From Anaerofilum hominis (GTDB lineage: Bacteria; Bacillota; Clostridia; Oscillospirales; Ruminococcaceae), in the NCBI RefSeq assembly GCF_014287275.1, contig NZ_JACONZ010000001.1, positions 930,001 to 994,000 on the forward strand: a DNA stretch of 64,000 nucleotides, given 5' to 3'. Below the pieces are notes generated by a model. That model was not told the origin of the DNA and ran no database searches. It saw only the letters and a list, made by a program, of their open reading frames with translations. How positions within the stretch are numbered: position 1 is the first letter of the stretch; each line of letters begins with the position of its first letter. Below, one piece after another: positions 27,306-35,291 of the stretch. Both the position numbers and the translations under genes were made by a program.

Positions 27306-28154
27306 TCACGCACGGCCGCTGCAGCCGCAGACCGTGATCCGGTCTTTTACCAGATTTTTTACATTCTCCCGTCCCAATCCGCCGTAAACTTTGGGGTCAA
27401 ACGTGTCGGGCCGGTCGCTCAGCACCTTTTTGATCCCCGCAGAGTAGGCGATGCGCAGTTCGGTGGCAAAGTTGACTTTACAAATGCCCTGCCGGATGCA
27501 TTCCCGCACCGCCGAATCCGAAAGGCCGGAGGCCCCATGCAGCACCAACGGCACCGAGAGCAGGGCGGCCAGCTCCGCGACAAGCTGGGTGTTCAGCACC
27601 GGCGTGGTCTTATAAACGCCGTGCGCCGTCCCCACCCCGACCGCCATGCTCGACAGCCCGGTCTCCGCTTCAAAGCGGACCGCTTCTGAGGGGATGGTAT
27701 AGCCGCTTTCCTCGCTCTGTGTGTCGTCCTCTTTGCCGCCTACCCGGCCGATCTCCCCCTCCACCGGCACCCCGGCAGGGGCGCACATCTCCACCACCCG
27801 CCGCGTAAGGGCAATATTTTCTTCCAGCGGCAGCTGGCTGCCATCGATCATGATGCTGGTATATCCGGCCCGCAAAGCCTGGGCGCACAGCTCAAAGCTG
27901 CTGCCATGGTCCAGGTGCAGCGCCACCGGCACCCCGGCCTTTTCCGCCAGCGCCTTGACATTGCTCAAATAGAGTTCCAGTCCGCCATAGCGCACGGTGG
28001 AAGGCGTAGTTTGGATGATGACAGGCGCGTGCATCTCTTCCGCCGCCGCGATGATCGCCTGCACCATCTCCATGTTTTCCGCGTTGAAAGCTCCTACAGC
28101 ATAATTCCCCTTTTTTGCGCTCAGCAGCATTTGCTTTGAAGTGACCAGTGCCAT
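27306..28154 (-). CDS. Class II fructose/tagatose-bisphosphate aldolase
   Basis: 282 residues from ATG 28152-28154, behind GGAGGAGAGG; an ATG 18 nt upstream lies in the ribosome binding site. Zinc ligands and catalytic residues: ALHLDHGSSFE (HxDH at about 78), EGEIGRVGG (about 131), GVGTAHGVY (His about 177) and LVLHGASGLSD (His about 205), all in the class II order. The length and the EESGYTIPSEA region resemble the KbaY/GatY tagatose-bisphosphate branch. It splits a ketohexose 1,6-bisphosphate to dihydroxyacetone phosphate and glyceraldehyde 3-phosphate. It is the first gene of the operon, under DeoR-type control. Confidence 0.9.
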   Translation of the reverse strand: MALVTSKQMLLSAKKGNYAVGAFNAENMEMVQAIIAAAEEMHAPVIIQTTPSTVRYGGLELYLSNVKALAEKAGVPVALHLDHGSSFELCAQALRAGYTSIMIDGSQLPLEENIALTRRVVEMCAPAGVPVEGEIGRVGGKEDDTQSEESGYTIPSEAVRFEAETGLSSMAVGVGTAHGVYKTTPVLNTQLVAELAALLSVPLVLHGASGLSDSAVRECIRQGICKVNFATELRIAYSAGIKKVLSDRPDTFDPKVYGGLGRENVKNLVKDRITVCGCSGRA

Positions 28155-28333
28155 ACGATCCCTCTCCTCCATCTTTTGTTTGATTTGTTTGGCTTTTATG
28201 ATACAAAAATAATTTTGGGGCCGGCGGCGGCTTGGGCTGGCCCAACCCTCTTTGTTTTCGCTTGAAAATTGTTTTGATTTGTTTTATTGTGTTTGATATT
28301 TCGAAATAAATGTTTGTTTGTGTTTTTTATCTT

Positions 28334-28368
28334 ATGATAACTCTGTTTTTATGTTTGTCAACAAACAT
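28334..28368 (-). promoter_or_regulatory. Promoter and operator of the carbohydrate operon
   Basis: Minus-strand TTGACA (28356-28361) and TATCAT (28334-28339), spacer 16. The -35 lies in a perfect palindrome ATGTTTGT-CA-ACAAACAT (28351-28368). Further TGTTTG half-sites recur through 28175-28330, fitting several binding sites for the divergent DeoR-type repressor. The 180-nt leader has no other gene. Confidence 0.72.
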
Positions 28369-28467
28369 TTTTGATTTTTGGGAGAGGTTTCAGCGTTTTT
28401 GTATAGTCTTCCAGTTTTTCCTTTTGCAATTTGTGAAAAACAAACTGCAGCGAGCGTGCGGCCGCCC

Positions 28468-28496
28468 TTGATTTTTTCCAGCTGATTCCATATAAT
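28468..28496 (+). promoter_or_regulatory. Promoter of the DeoR-family gene
   Basis: TTGATT (28468-28473) and TATAAT (28491-28496) with a 17-nt spacer, about 100 nt ahead of the regulator start. Confidence 0.72.
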
Positions 28497-28599
28497 AAAC
28501 AAAACGAACATTTTTTTGCAAAGTATCGCTGCCGTGGGGCAGGGGGTCCGCACGTTTTTTCAGAATCTTCAAACCTGGTCCATGAAAAGGGGAATGCGT

Positions 28600-29382
28600 G
28601 TGAAACGCGACCGGATCGAACAGATCTTTTCTTATATCAAAGAGCACGAAAACGCCAGCACGCTGGAGCTGGCCGAATTTTTTAATGTATCGGAAATGAC
28701 CATCCGCCGCGATCTTGCCGCTTTGGAAGCCCATGGGCGGATCTCCCGGTTTTACGGCGGAGCGGTGGCAAAGCAGACGACCCCGTCGGAAGATGCTTTT
28801 GCGCTGCGGGTGGGGATGAATCAGAAATACAAGACCGCCATCGGCCTGCGGGCGGCCCGGTATCTGCGGGAGCAGCTGGAGCACAAGGGGGAGTGTCCGG
28901 TTTTTCTGGGTTCCGGCTCCAGCATTTTTTTGATGGCACAGCAGCTGACCGAAGCGCTGCCGGTCCCGATCATCACCGATAATCTGCACGTAGCTTCTGC
29001 CCTTTCCTGTAACCCCGATAATTCTGTCATCATCATCGGCGGCACGATCCTGCTGCCCTCTCTCAACGCCACCGGCTATCTGGCCGAAAAGATGCTGGCG
29101 GACCTCTCCGTCGAATACGCTTTTATCGGGTCCTCCGGCATTGATGAAAACGGCTATCTCTGCGCTTACAACCTGGTGGAAACAGGGATGTTCTCCACGA
29201 TCATTTCCACCTCCAGACAGGTGATCATCCTGGCGGATCACTCCAAGATCGGCCGCTCCAACATGGTGCGCATCCAGGCCTTGAGCGAAAAGTTCACCCT
29301 GATCAGCGACCAACTGGCGCCGGAAGCCTGCATGGAGCATTATCGCGGCATGGGAGCCAGAGTGATCCAGGTGGACTGCTGA
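28600..29382 (+). CDS. DeoR/GlpR-family transcriptional regulator
   Basis: 260 residues from GTG 28600, placed 7 nt after AAAAGGGG; ATG 28594 in the same frame is nearer the site than usual. The N-terminal winged helix-turn-helix (RIEQIFSYIKEH, STLELAEFFNVSEMTIRRDLAALE, then GGAV wing) is the DeoR signature. The C-terminal DeoRC sensor (about 75-250) has GSGSSIFLMAQ, IITDNLHVA, IIIGGT, AFIGSSGIDENGYL and ILADHSKIG, an isomerase-like fold that binds a sugar phosphate. It is divergent from the carbohydrate operon, whose promoter carries a TGTTTG palindrome, so it likely represses that operon until a pathway phosphosugar accumulates. Confidence 0.93.
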   Translation: MKRDRIEQIFSYIKEHENASTLELAEFFNVSEMTIRRDLAALEAHGRISRFYGGAVAKQTTPSEDAFALRVGMNQKYKTAIGLRAARYLREQLEHKGECPVFLGSGSSIFLMAQQLTEALPVPIITDNLHVASALSCNPDNSVIIIGGTILLPSLNATGYLAEKMLADLSVEYAFIGSSGIDENGYLCAYNLVETGMFSTIISTSRQVIILADHSKIGRSNMVRIQALSEKFTLISDQLAPEACMEHYRGMGARVIQVDC

Positions 29383-29444
29383 CAGCGCCGAGTTCCGCGC
29401 TCTTCCATTTTCCACATCCTGCAGCCTCCTGCGTCTGCAGGCAT

Positions 29445-29501
29445 AAAAGAAGGCCAGGACGGCCGGCATCGATGGATGCCGGCCGCCCTGGCCTTCTTTT
29501 T
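29445..29501 (+). terminator. Bidirectional terminator between DeoR and MerR genes
   Basis: A long stem starting AAGAAGGCCAGG and continuing CGGCCGGCATC with one mismatch, 4-nt loop, then CTTTTT. It separates two convergent genes. Confidence 0.9.
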
Positions 29502-29520
29502 GCAGATATTGCGCGGCCCG

Positions 29521-30339
29521 TCAGTTTTTCCGCACGGGGTAGCAGACCTCGGTGACGTACTGCTCTGGGTCAGCGGTGTCGTAGGGGCTGACATGGTAGA
29601 TACAGAACGACAGCCCGTCGAACTCATAGCCGTTTTCCCGCACCCAGTCCGCCACGGCCTGATTGACCTGGGTGATCTTCTCATAGCCGCCCCGGTAGGT
29701 GGCGGAGGCGATGCGCACCGCGGGCATGACCTTAAAGGTCACGTTTTCCGTGTCGGGATAACTGCCCTTTACCGTTTTTTGTACCTCAACATCCACATCG
29801 CTCTCTTTGTACTCCCCATCGTGAAAGATCGCCAGCGTCAGGCAGGGTTCTCCGGGTTCCAGCTTCAAGGGCCCGGTCTCCCGCATGAGGATATCCCAAA
29901 GCTGCTGTTCACAGTCATAGGAGGCGATCTTTTTTCTCACACTGGCCACCGTTCTTTGCGGCAGCTCTTTTAAAGTTACATTATAACAGGTCATGGTCCC
30001 ATCCTTTCTCAGATGATCCATCGCTGTCCGCAGCAGCCGCAGCCGTTCGGCGATCTCCCGGGCCTCGCCGCTCAGTTCAGCCTCTTTTTCCCAAAAAAGC
30101 TGCAGGAACTGTTCCCGGCCGTTTTCCTGCCGCTGCGCCCGGGCGATGTCGGCAATGCCGAACCCCATCTGCCGCAGGGCGTTGATCTGCTCTGCGGCGG
30201 GCAGCTGCTCCTCGCTGTAATAGCGGTAACCGGTAAACGGGTCGGTCATTTGGGGCGAAAGCAGGCCTGCGCTGTCATAATAGCGCAGCATGCGGACGCT
30301 GATGCGGGACAGCTTTGAAAAAATACCGATCTTCAACAT
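29521..30339 (-). CDS. MerR-family regulator with GyrI-like effector domain (BmrR type)
   Basis: 272 residues. The N-terminal MerR helix-turn-helix is clear: IGIFSKLSRISVRMLRYYDSAGLL, then TGYRYYSEEQL and ALRQMGFGIADIARA. A coiled-coil dimer helix follows (about 78-112), then a GyrI/AraC-effector domain (about 120-272) of the kind that binds cationic drugs or small molecules: ELPQRTVASVRKKI, LAIFHDGEY, VEVQKTV, VMPAVRIASATYRGGYEKI and YPVRKN. These activators twist promoters with a long spacer, and such a promoter lies ahead of this gene. No transporter is next to it, so its target is unknown beyond itself. Confidence 0.9.
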   Translation of the reverse strand: MLKIGIFSKLSRISVRMLRYYDSAGLLSPQMTDPFTGYRYYSEEQLPAAEQINALRQMGFGIADIARAQRQENGREQFLQLFWEKEAELSGEAREIAERLRLLRTAMDHLRKDGTMTCYNVTLKELPQRTVASVRKKIASYDCEQQLWDILMRETGPLKLEPGEPCLTLAIFHDGEYKESDVDVEVQKTVKGSYPDTENVTFKVMPAVRIASATYRGGYEKITQVNQAVADWVRENGYEFDGLSFCIYHVSPYDTADPEQYVTEVCYPVRKN

Positions 30340-30383
30340 TTCGTTTTCCTCACATATGCGCGGCGTTTTTTGAGCTCGTTTCC

Positions 30384-30414
30384 AGTATAAAGGGTGTCAC
30401 GGTGTCAGAGTCAA
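30384..30414 (-). promoter_or_regulatory. MerR-type promoter with 19-nt spacer
   Basis: Minus-strand TTGACT (30409-30414) and TATACT (30384-30389) are 19 nt apart, the over-long spacing that MerR proteins correct. The spacer holds a direct repeat TGACACC/GTGACACC. Confidence 0.65.
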
Positions 30415-30426
30415 GGGGGCGCACGC

Positions 30427-30459
30427 AAAAAAACGCCCTGGCCGTCTGTGACCAGGGCG
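30427..30459 (-). terminator. Intrinsic terminator after the membrane-protein gene
   Basis: CGCCCTGG pairs with CCAGGGCG and the minus-strand copy is followed by seven T. It lies just past the stop codon of the gene at 30468-31019. Confidence 0.88.
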
Positions 30460-30467
30460 CCTGCCCG

Positions 30468-31019
30468 CTATTTGCTTTTTGACAGTTTCGCTTCCATGCT
30501 CTTCAGCGCCGCCGCCCCCACCCCGGGGCGCAGCCGCTCTTTTGCCAGCAGCACAAACTGCCGCAGCTGCTCCTGATTGCCGCCCACCGAGCACTGGCGG
30601 CCCTTGGCGTCCAACAGCAGCAGCCGGCCGTTCGCCTCCTGCAGCTTGATGATGTTGTGCCAGGCCAGCAGTTCGCGGCCGCCCAGCATGCCGACGGCCA
30701 GCACCCCGCGCCCGGTGGCGATGATGCATTTGACAAAGTAAGTGAGCAGCGCCGCAGCGCCGAACGCCAGCCCCATACCCAGGAACACGGCCACGTTCAC
30801 CGCCCCGCTCTCGGTGGTGTAAAGCCTGCCCGGGGCCAACAGGCAGTAGAGATACATCCCCAGCGCGAAAGCCCAGAGCAGCCCCCCCATCACCGCCACG
30901 GCGCGGCTTTCCCGCACCCGCACCAGCTCGTCCTCTTCCCGCCTTGGGCGTTTGAAAAAGATCAGCGCGGCTGTGCCGGGCATCACCGCCGCAAAGATCA
31001 CTAACATGATCGTCAGCAT
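30468..31019 (-). CDS. Small membrane protein with a PH-like domain
   Basis: 183 residues. Three hydrophobic segments: about 1-21 (MLTIMLVIFAAVMPGTAALIF), 42-62 (VMGGLLWAFALGMYLYCLLA) and 75-100 (VFLGMGLAFGAAALLTYFVK). The C-terminal half (about 103-170) alternates short strands: RGVLAVGMLGGRELLAWHNII, GRLLLLDAKGRQCSVGG and ends in a helix EQLRQFVLLAKERL, which resembles a bacterial PH-like domain. I do not recognise a named family. Single gene with its own terminator; role unknown. Confidence 0.7.
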   Translation of the reverse strand: MLTIMLVIFAAVMPGTAALIFFKRPRREEDELVRVRESRAVAVMGGLLWAFALGMYLYCLLAPGRLYTTESGAVNVAVFLGMGLAFGAAALLTYFVKCIIATGRGVLAVGMLGGRELLAWHNIIKLQEANGRLLLLDAKGRQCSVGGNQEQLRQFVLLAKERLRPGVGAAALKSMEAKLSKSK

Positions 31020-31285
31020 GGATCGAATTCTCCCTTTGCCGTGGCCGGCGGCGGACCACCGGCACGTTTTCGACTATTGTAGCACATCCCACTCAAAAAG
31101 CAAAATCCCGGGGCGCGCCCCGCTTTCGGCGCGCCCCGCTGCCCTTTTCCCGCAGCCGTGGGCACGCTTCCTTAAAACCGGCCGCTTGCAGGTGCCGCCG
31201 CCCTTTGCCGCGCCTTTTCTCCCCTGCGGGCAAAAAGGGAGGCGCGCCCGGGCGCCCCTGTCTTTCGCGGCGGCGCGGGGCCGCT

Positions 31286-31313
31286 TTGCAGGGAGCGCGG
31301 GCCGTGGTATACT
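31286..31313 (+). promoter_or_regulatory. Promoter of the DUF3592-like gene
   Basis: TTGCAG (31286-31291) and TATACT (31308-31313), spacer 16, ending 32 nt ahead of the start codon. Confidence 0.6.
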
Positions 31314-31345
31314 GGGGACATCACATTTCGGGGAGGCTTTCCGTC

Positions 31346-31756
31346 ATGGAAGAACTTTTTGCCGTCGCCGCTGTTCTGGGCGGCCTGGGGCTGCTCTGCT
31401 TTCTTGCCGGCGCGCTCTACTGGCGGGCCGCGCTGCGCCGCGACAGGCGCTGCACCGCCCGCACGCAGGGGGTGGTGACCGAACTCACCGCCACCGGCAG
31501 CGGCGCAAGGGTCACCTTTTGTCCCGTGCTGCGGTACACCGCCGACGGGCGCGAGCTGACCCGCCGCTCCGGCTTCGCCTCCACCCGCTGTCCTTTCACC
31601 ACCGGCCAGCAGACGACGGTGCGCTATGACCCGCAGGACCCCCGGAAGTTCGTGCTGGAGGGCGAGCTGGCCCACCGCCGCGGCCTGGCCCTGCGGCTCG
31701 CCCTGATCGGAGCGGGCTTTCTGCTGCTGGCGCTGATCGCCCTGGCCGCGGGCTGA
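31346..31756 (+). CDS. DUF3592-like membrane protein
   Basis: 136 residues with GGGGAGG upstream of ATG 31346. One membrane helix at each end (about 5-28 and 113-135) encloses a small beta-rich domain: TQGVVTELTATGSG, VTFCPVLRYTADGRELTRRSGFAS and QTTVRYDPQDPRKFVLEG. The order helix, GVVxxL, PVxxYxxxGxE, G, V.YDPxxP, helix is that of DUF3592, a widespread family of unknown function. The YDPQDP turn is its most telling mark. It is transcribed alone. Confidence 0.75.
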   Translation: MEELFAVAAVLGGLGLLCFLAGALYWRAALRRDRRCTARTQGVVTELTATGSGARVTFCPVLRYTADGRELTRRSGFASTRCPFTTGQQTTVRYDPQDPRKFVLEGELAHRRGLALRLALIGAGFLLLALIALAAG

Positions 31757-32429
31757 TCGCCTTGGCCGCGGACTGAGCGCCGCGGCCTTCTTTTTTGTCC
31801 TCGCCGCCCTCGCGGACGGCGACTGGTTACCCGTGCCACCCGGCGGCAGTATTTGAGGTTTCGATCCGCCTGGTTGAAAATATCCGCCTCCCCTCTCTGC
31901 CCGGACAGAGGAAAGAGCGCCCTGCATTGGGAAGCGGGCGAAGCGAAAAACGGAAAGCGGGAGGTCTTGCCCGCGGGGGACGCCGCTCCGCACAAAAAGC
32001 GCCTGTCTGCGGGGGCGGGGCAGGTCCTGCGGAGAGAAAGCCTGTTTGTGGAAGCGCACAGAGCTTGCGGGAGAAAACGCCTGTTTACGGAAGCGCGCAG
32101 AGCCTGCGGAGAAAAAGCGCTGCTGCCCCCTCCGGGCAGCCGCCGGAGGCATGCCGGTTCAGGGCTTCCCCGCGTACTCCGCCCTGCCGGGGGACTGCTC
32201 CGCCTTTGCGGCGCTCTGCGGGCGCGCCTTGCTGACCCTCACCGCTCTGCAGGGCTGCGGCGCAGGCGCGCGCAGCCATTTCACTTTTCCCCGGCCGTCC
32301 CTTTCCCGCGCCGGTCCATCCGCGGCTGTCGGCCCGCCGCTGTCCCTCTCATGGCCGCCGCCGTTTTTTCAAAAGGCGTTCGCGCAGCAGCCCTCCCCGA
32401 CGCTGCGGAACATTTCATTCTTGGACCAC
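31757..32429. other. Long non-coding stretch
   Basis: About 670 nt of GC-rich sequence. Open frames run through it on both strands, but they have low-complexity Arg/Ala/Pro content, no ribosome binding sites and no family resemblance. It holds the tandem repeat at 32002-32118. Confidence 0.55.
32002..32118. repeat. Three-copy 39-nt tandem repeat
   Basis: Units start at 32002, 32041 and 32080, each beginning CCTGT and containing a CTTGCGG or CCTGCGG core followed by GAGA. Copies 2 and 3 are close (about 34 of 39 positions); copy 1 is more diverged. Confidence 0.72.
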
Positions 32430-32463
32430 AAAACGGCCCCCGCAGAGCGGAGGCCGTTTTTTT
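32430..32463 (-). terminator. Terminator past the DUF3169 gene
   Basis: AAAACGGCC pairs with GGCCGTTTT with a CCGC/GCGG inner stem; T-runs on both strands. It lies about 125 nt after the DUF3169 stop. Confidence 0.65.
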
Positions 32464-32586
32464 CAGTGCGCTTTTCTCCTCGCCGCGGAGGATGTGCCAT
32501 CGCGCCATCGCGCCCTCACGCGGGCTGGCGGAAAGGGCCCGCAGCCAGGCGCGCGATGCCGCGCGGACGGCTGTTCCGCCGCGGGC

Positions 32587-33357
32587 TCAGCCCCGCTTAT
32601 CCTGTCCCGTCTGCCGGGCGGCGCGCTGATAGCTCACGGCCTGCACCATCCAAAGCGTGCCCAGCACCAGGACGGGCGTCATCCCCAGATCCAGCACCAG
32701 CCCCAAAATCATCAGGACCACGAACAGCAGCAGGATCGCCCTGCCCTCGGCCTGCAGCGCGCGGTAAGACGCCTCGCCCACCTGCCGCTGCTCCGCCTCA
32801 TCGCAGCTGTCGTACCACTGCTTTTGAAATCTGCTGTCCAGCACGCTGCCGCGCTTTTCGGGGTAAAGCTCCTTGGTGGCGCGGACAAACCGGCTCTGCA
32901 GATAGATACAGCCAAAGACGAGCGCCATAAAAACGGCCGTCAGCGCCAGCAGCCTGCCCGCCCCCTGCTCCAGGGCCACCACGCTGGAAAAGCCCGACAT
33001 GCCGACGCCGTACAGCGTGAAGCTGGCCACATTGAGGATGCCCACGGCGCTCATTGCCGCCGCATAGCAGCGGTCCGCCCGCTCGAAAGCCGCCTCGTTC
33101 TCTTCCCCGTCCCCTGCCAGGGCGGCCGCGGCGTGACGCCTGCCCGCCGCATACTGCGCCCAGGCCACCGACAGCGCCGCCAGCGCGCAGAGCAGCAGGG
33201 CCCAGAGGGCATTTTGCTGTAAAAAGCGCTGCGCCGCGATAAACCCGGCCCCCAGAGCGTCCCTGCCGACCGCCGCGCCGAACCCCAGCACCCCGCCTAC
33301 CAGCAGGCCTCCCAACAGCGCAAGCGCGAATCTGATACCGACCTTATGCTTTTTCAT
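32587..33357 (-). CDS. DUF3169-family membrane protein
   Basis: 256 residues. Hydrophobic segments near residues 9-32, 47-66, 100-120, 132-153 and 215-243 make four to five membrane helices. The cytoplasmic segment YPEKRGSVLDSRFQKQWYDSCDEAEQRQVGEA, read here in parts, is the mark of DUF3169, which is found across Firmicutes next to a small XRE regulator exactly as here. The start overlaps the XRE gene by 14 nt. Function is unknown; related pairs are thought of as regulator plus membrane effector or sensor, which is not shown. Confidence 0.85.
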   Translation of the reverse strand: MKKHKVGIRFALALLGGLLVGGVLGFGAAVGRDALGAGFIAAQRFLQQNALWALLLCALAALSVAWAQYAAGRRHAAAALAGDGEENEAAFERADRCYAAAMSAVGILNVASFTLYGVGMSGFSSVVALEQGAGRLLALTAVFMALVFGCIYLQSRFVRATKELYPEKRGSVLDSRFQKQWYDSCDEAEQRQVGEASYRALQAEGRAILLLFVVLMILGLVLDLGMTPVLVLGTLWMVQAVSYQRAARQTGQDKRG

Positions 33358-33565
33358 CTGTTTCCTCCCCAGTCAAATAAAAAACTTCTTCCAGCGGAAC
33401 GTCAAAGACTCGGGCGATGCGCAGCGCCAGCAACACCGAGGGATGATAATCCCCCCGCTCGATCAGGCTGATGGTCTGCCGGGACGCCCCTACCTGGCCG
33501 CCCAGCTGCTGTTGATTGAGCCCGCAGCGCGCGCGATGCTCCTTAACACGGTTGTGCAGCGGCAT
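33344..33565 (-). CDS. Small XRE-family transcriptional regulator
   Basis: 73 residues, a bare Cro/cI-type helix-turn-helix: RVKEHRARCGLNQQQLGGQVGASRQTISLIERGDYHPSVLLALRIARVFDVPLEEVF in parts, with GASRQTISLIE as recognition helix. The acidic tail GEETDEKA ends inside the DUF3169 start. This compact type (YozG/PF-like) pairs with DUF3169 genes in many Clostridia. Its promoter is covered with TTGACA/TTGTCA boxes, which suggests tight self-control. Confidence 0.92.
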   Translation of the reverse strand: MPLHNRVKEHRARCGLNQQQLGGQVGASRQTISLIERGDYHPSVLLALRIARVFDVPLEEVFYLTGEETDEKA

Positions 33566-33579
33566 TTTCCCCTCCTGTT

Positions 33580-33651
33580 GAAAATTTTACTTGTCATTTT
33601 GACAATTTTATTTGTCAACATCAATATATCACTGACAACTAAACTTGTCAA
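33580..33651 (-). promoter_or_regulatory. Promoter with repeated TTGACA/TTGTCA boxes
   Basis: Minus-strand TTGACA (33646-33651) and TATATT (33623-33628), spacer 17. TTGACA or its inverse TTGTCA occurs five times between 33580 and 33651, one of them being the -35. The arrangement is that of a self-repressing XRE operator. Confidence 0.72.
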
Positions 33652-33785
33652 CTGTTTTTTCAAAACAGTTTTTCCCGGATCCAAAAAACAGATCGGATTT
33701 CTGTTTTTGCAATGGGAGTTTCCCGCCCGCATGACCGCCGCGAAATTTCTTTGGGACCGCTCTTCCGGCGCGGCTTTCTCTATAC

Positions 33786-33816
33786 AAAAAAAACAGCCGC
33801 AGTGCGGCTGTTTTTT
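33786..33816. terminator. Bidirectional hairpin terminator
   Basis: AACAGCCGC pairs with GCGGCTGTT around AGT, with A- and T-runs outside. No gene is near on either side (33652-34045 shows none), so its partner may be lost. A second weak stem CCCCCTGAC/GTCAGGGGG spans about 33884-33924. Confidence 0.65.
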
Positions 33817-34045
33817 GCGGCGGCTGTTCAGGTCTTTTCATGCAGGCTGCGGAACGTTGGGGGGCCAGCGCCTTGCCCTCTGTCCCCCTGACATCGCTGC
33901 GGCCCGGCGGCAGGGTCAGGGGGTCCTGCGCCTCGCAGCGCGCGCCGCCGTCCCGATAGGCCACGCTCTCCCTCCGCCGCAGTTTGCGGGCGCGAAAAAC
34001 CGGGCAGGCCGGCGCTCCCGCCACCCGCGCGCTGCGGGACATGCC

Positions 34046-34074
34046 AAAACGGGCGGGGCTTCCGCCCCGCCCGT
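34046..34074 (-). terminator. Terminator after the YibE/F gene
   Basis: ACGGGCGGGGC pairs with GCCCCGCCCGT around TTCC-type loop; minus-strand TTTT follows. It begins 9 nt past the stop codon. Confidence 0.8.
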
Positions 34075-34082
34075 CCGCATGC

Positions 34083-35291
34083 TCAGTTCTCTGCCTCTTC
34101 CCCATCTTCCTTTTTTATGGCTTTGACGCCGCGCATGTACACCGCGCTGGCCGCCAGGCTGGTGAGCGGGATCGTCACCAGGATCGCCATGCTGCCGATG
34201 ACGGCCTGCAGCACCTCGGTGACGATCATCTCGCGGTTGAGCAGCCCCTCCACAGAGGCGGAATAGGCGGTCAGCAGCAATACGGTGGCCAGCGACGAGC
34301 CGATATAGGCCAGCACCAGCGTATTCGCCATCGTGCTCATCATATCCCTGCCGATGTTCATGCCGCTCTTCATCAGCATGCGGAAAGAGGGCGCGGCCGC
34401 TTTTTCGCGCAGCTCCCACAGGGCGGAGGCAAGGCTCATGGCCACGTCCATGATCGCCCCCATTGCGCCGATGAGGATCGCCGCAAAAACGACGGCTTTC
34501 AAGTCCACCGGGTTGCGGGTGGCGAGATCCGCAAGATAGATCGCCTCCTGGGAGGCCATGCCGGACAGCCGCATCACCGCGCTCAGCACCAGGGTCAGCA
34601 CCCCGGCGAACAGGATGCCGGCGCTGCACCCCGCCACTGCCACCAGCGTCTTGGGGCTGGGGCCGTTGACGATCAGCAGGGTGCTCACCGTCACATAGAT
34701 ACACACCGCCACCGCGCTGACGTAGATGTTGAAGCCCCCCAGCACCAGCGGCAGAAACACCGCAAAGATAGCCCCGCAGGTGAGCAGCAGCGATACCACC
34801 GTGTGAAAGCCTTTCATCCGCCCAAACACCACCAGCAGCACCAGAAAAACGCCGCAAAAGACCAGCACGCCGTCCACCCGCAGATAGTCGTCGATGACAT
34901 AGGGGGCCTGGGCCGCGGTGGCCGGGTCGGGGTTGGGGTAAAGGATGATGCGGTCGCCGGCCCGCACCTCCTGCAGCTGCACCGAGCTGTAGCCGTCGAT
35001 CACCTGCTGTGCGCTCACGGTGCCGCCGCCGTCTACGCTGGCGGTAAAACGGATGGTCAAATTCTGCACCGTCTGCCCCTCCACGATGCCCTCTGTCTCT
35101 GAGATCTCGCGTCCGGTGACGGCGGTCACCCGCGCCCGGAGCAGCTCCCTGCCGGTAAGGCTGGGCAGATAGCCGCCCCCCGCCGCTGCCAGCCGGTTGC
35201 CCGCATAGAGAAACACCACCGAAAACAGCACTGTGAGCAGGTAGACCAGCCGCCGCGTCGCGCGCGGGGAGAGCCTTTCTTCCTTTTTCAT
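34083..35291 (-). CDS. YibE/F-family membrane protein
   Basis: 402 residues. One N-terminal helix (about 14-31) is followed by an outer domain of about 110 residues (GREISETEGIVEGQTVQNLTI, QVIDGYSSVQLQEVRAGDRIILYPN) and then seven to eight membrane helices with GRMKGFHTVVSLLLTCGAIF, INGPSPKT-like VNGPSPKTLVAV, and MSLASALWELREK. This is the YibE/F layout. Lactococcal and other members are of unknown function, possibly transport. No operon partner is present, and 35292-35787 upstream holds no gene. Confidence 0.88.
   Translation of the reverse strand: MKKEERLSPRATRRLVYLLTVLFSVVFLYAGNRLAAAGGGYLPSLTGRELLRARVTAVTGREISETEGIVEGQTVQNLTIRFTASVDGGGTVSAQQVIDGYSSVQLQEVRAGDRIILYPNPDPATAAQAPYVIDDYLRVDGVLVFCGVFLVLLVVFGRMKGFHTVVSLLLTCGAIFAVFLPLVLGGFNIYVSAVAVCIYVTVSTLLIVNGPSPKTLVAVAGCSAGILFAGVLTLVLSAVMRLSGMASQEAIYLADLATRNPVDLKAVVFAAILIGAMGAIMDVAMSLASALWELREKAAAPSFRMLMKSGMNIGRDMMSTMANTLVLAYIGSSLATVLLLTAYSASVEGLLNREMIVTEVLQAVIGSMAILVTIPLTSLAASAVYMRGVKAIKKEDGEEAEN

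Noticed and set aside
31172..32152. 326-codon minus-strand open frame with internal repeats
   Set aside because: It covers the DUF3592-like gene and the 39-nt repeat; low complexity, no start signal.
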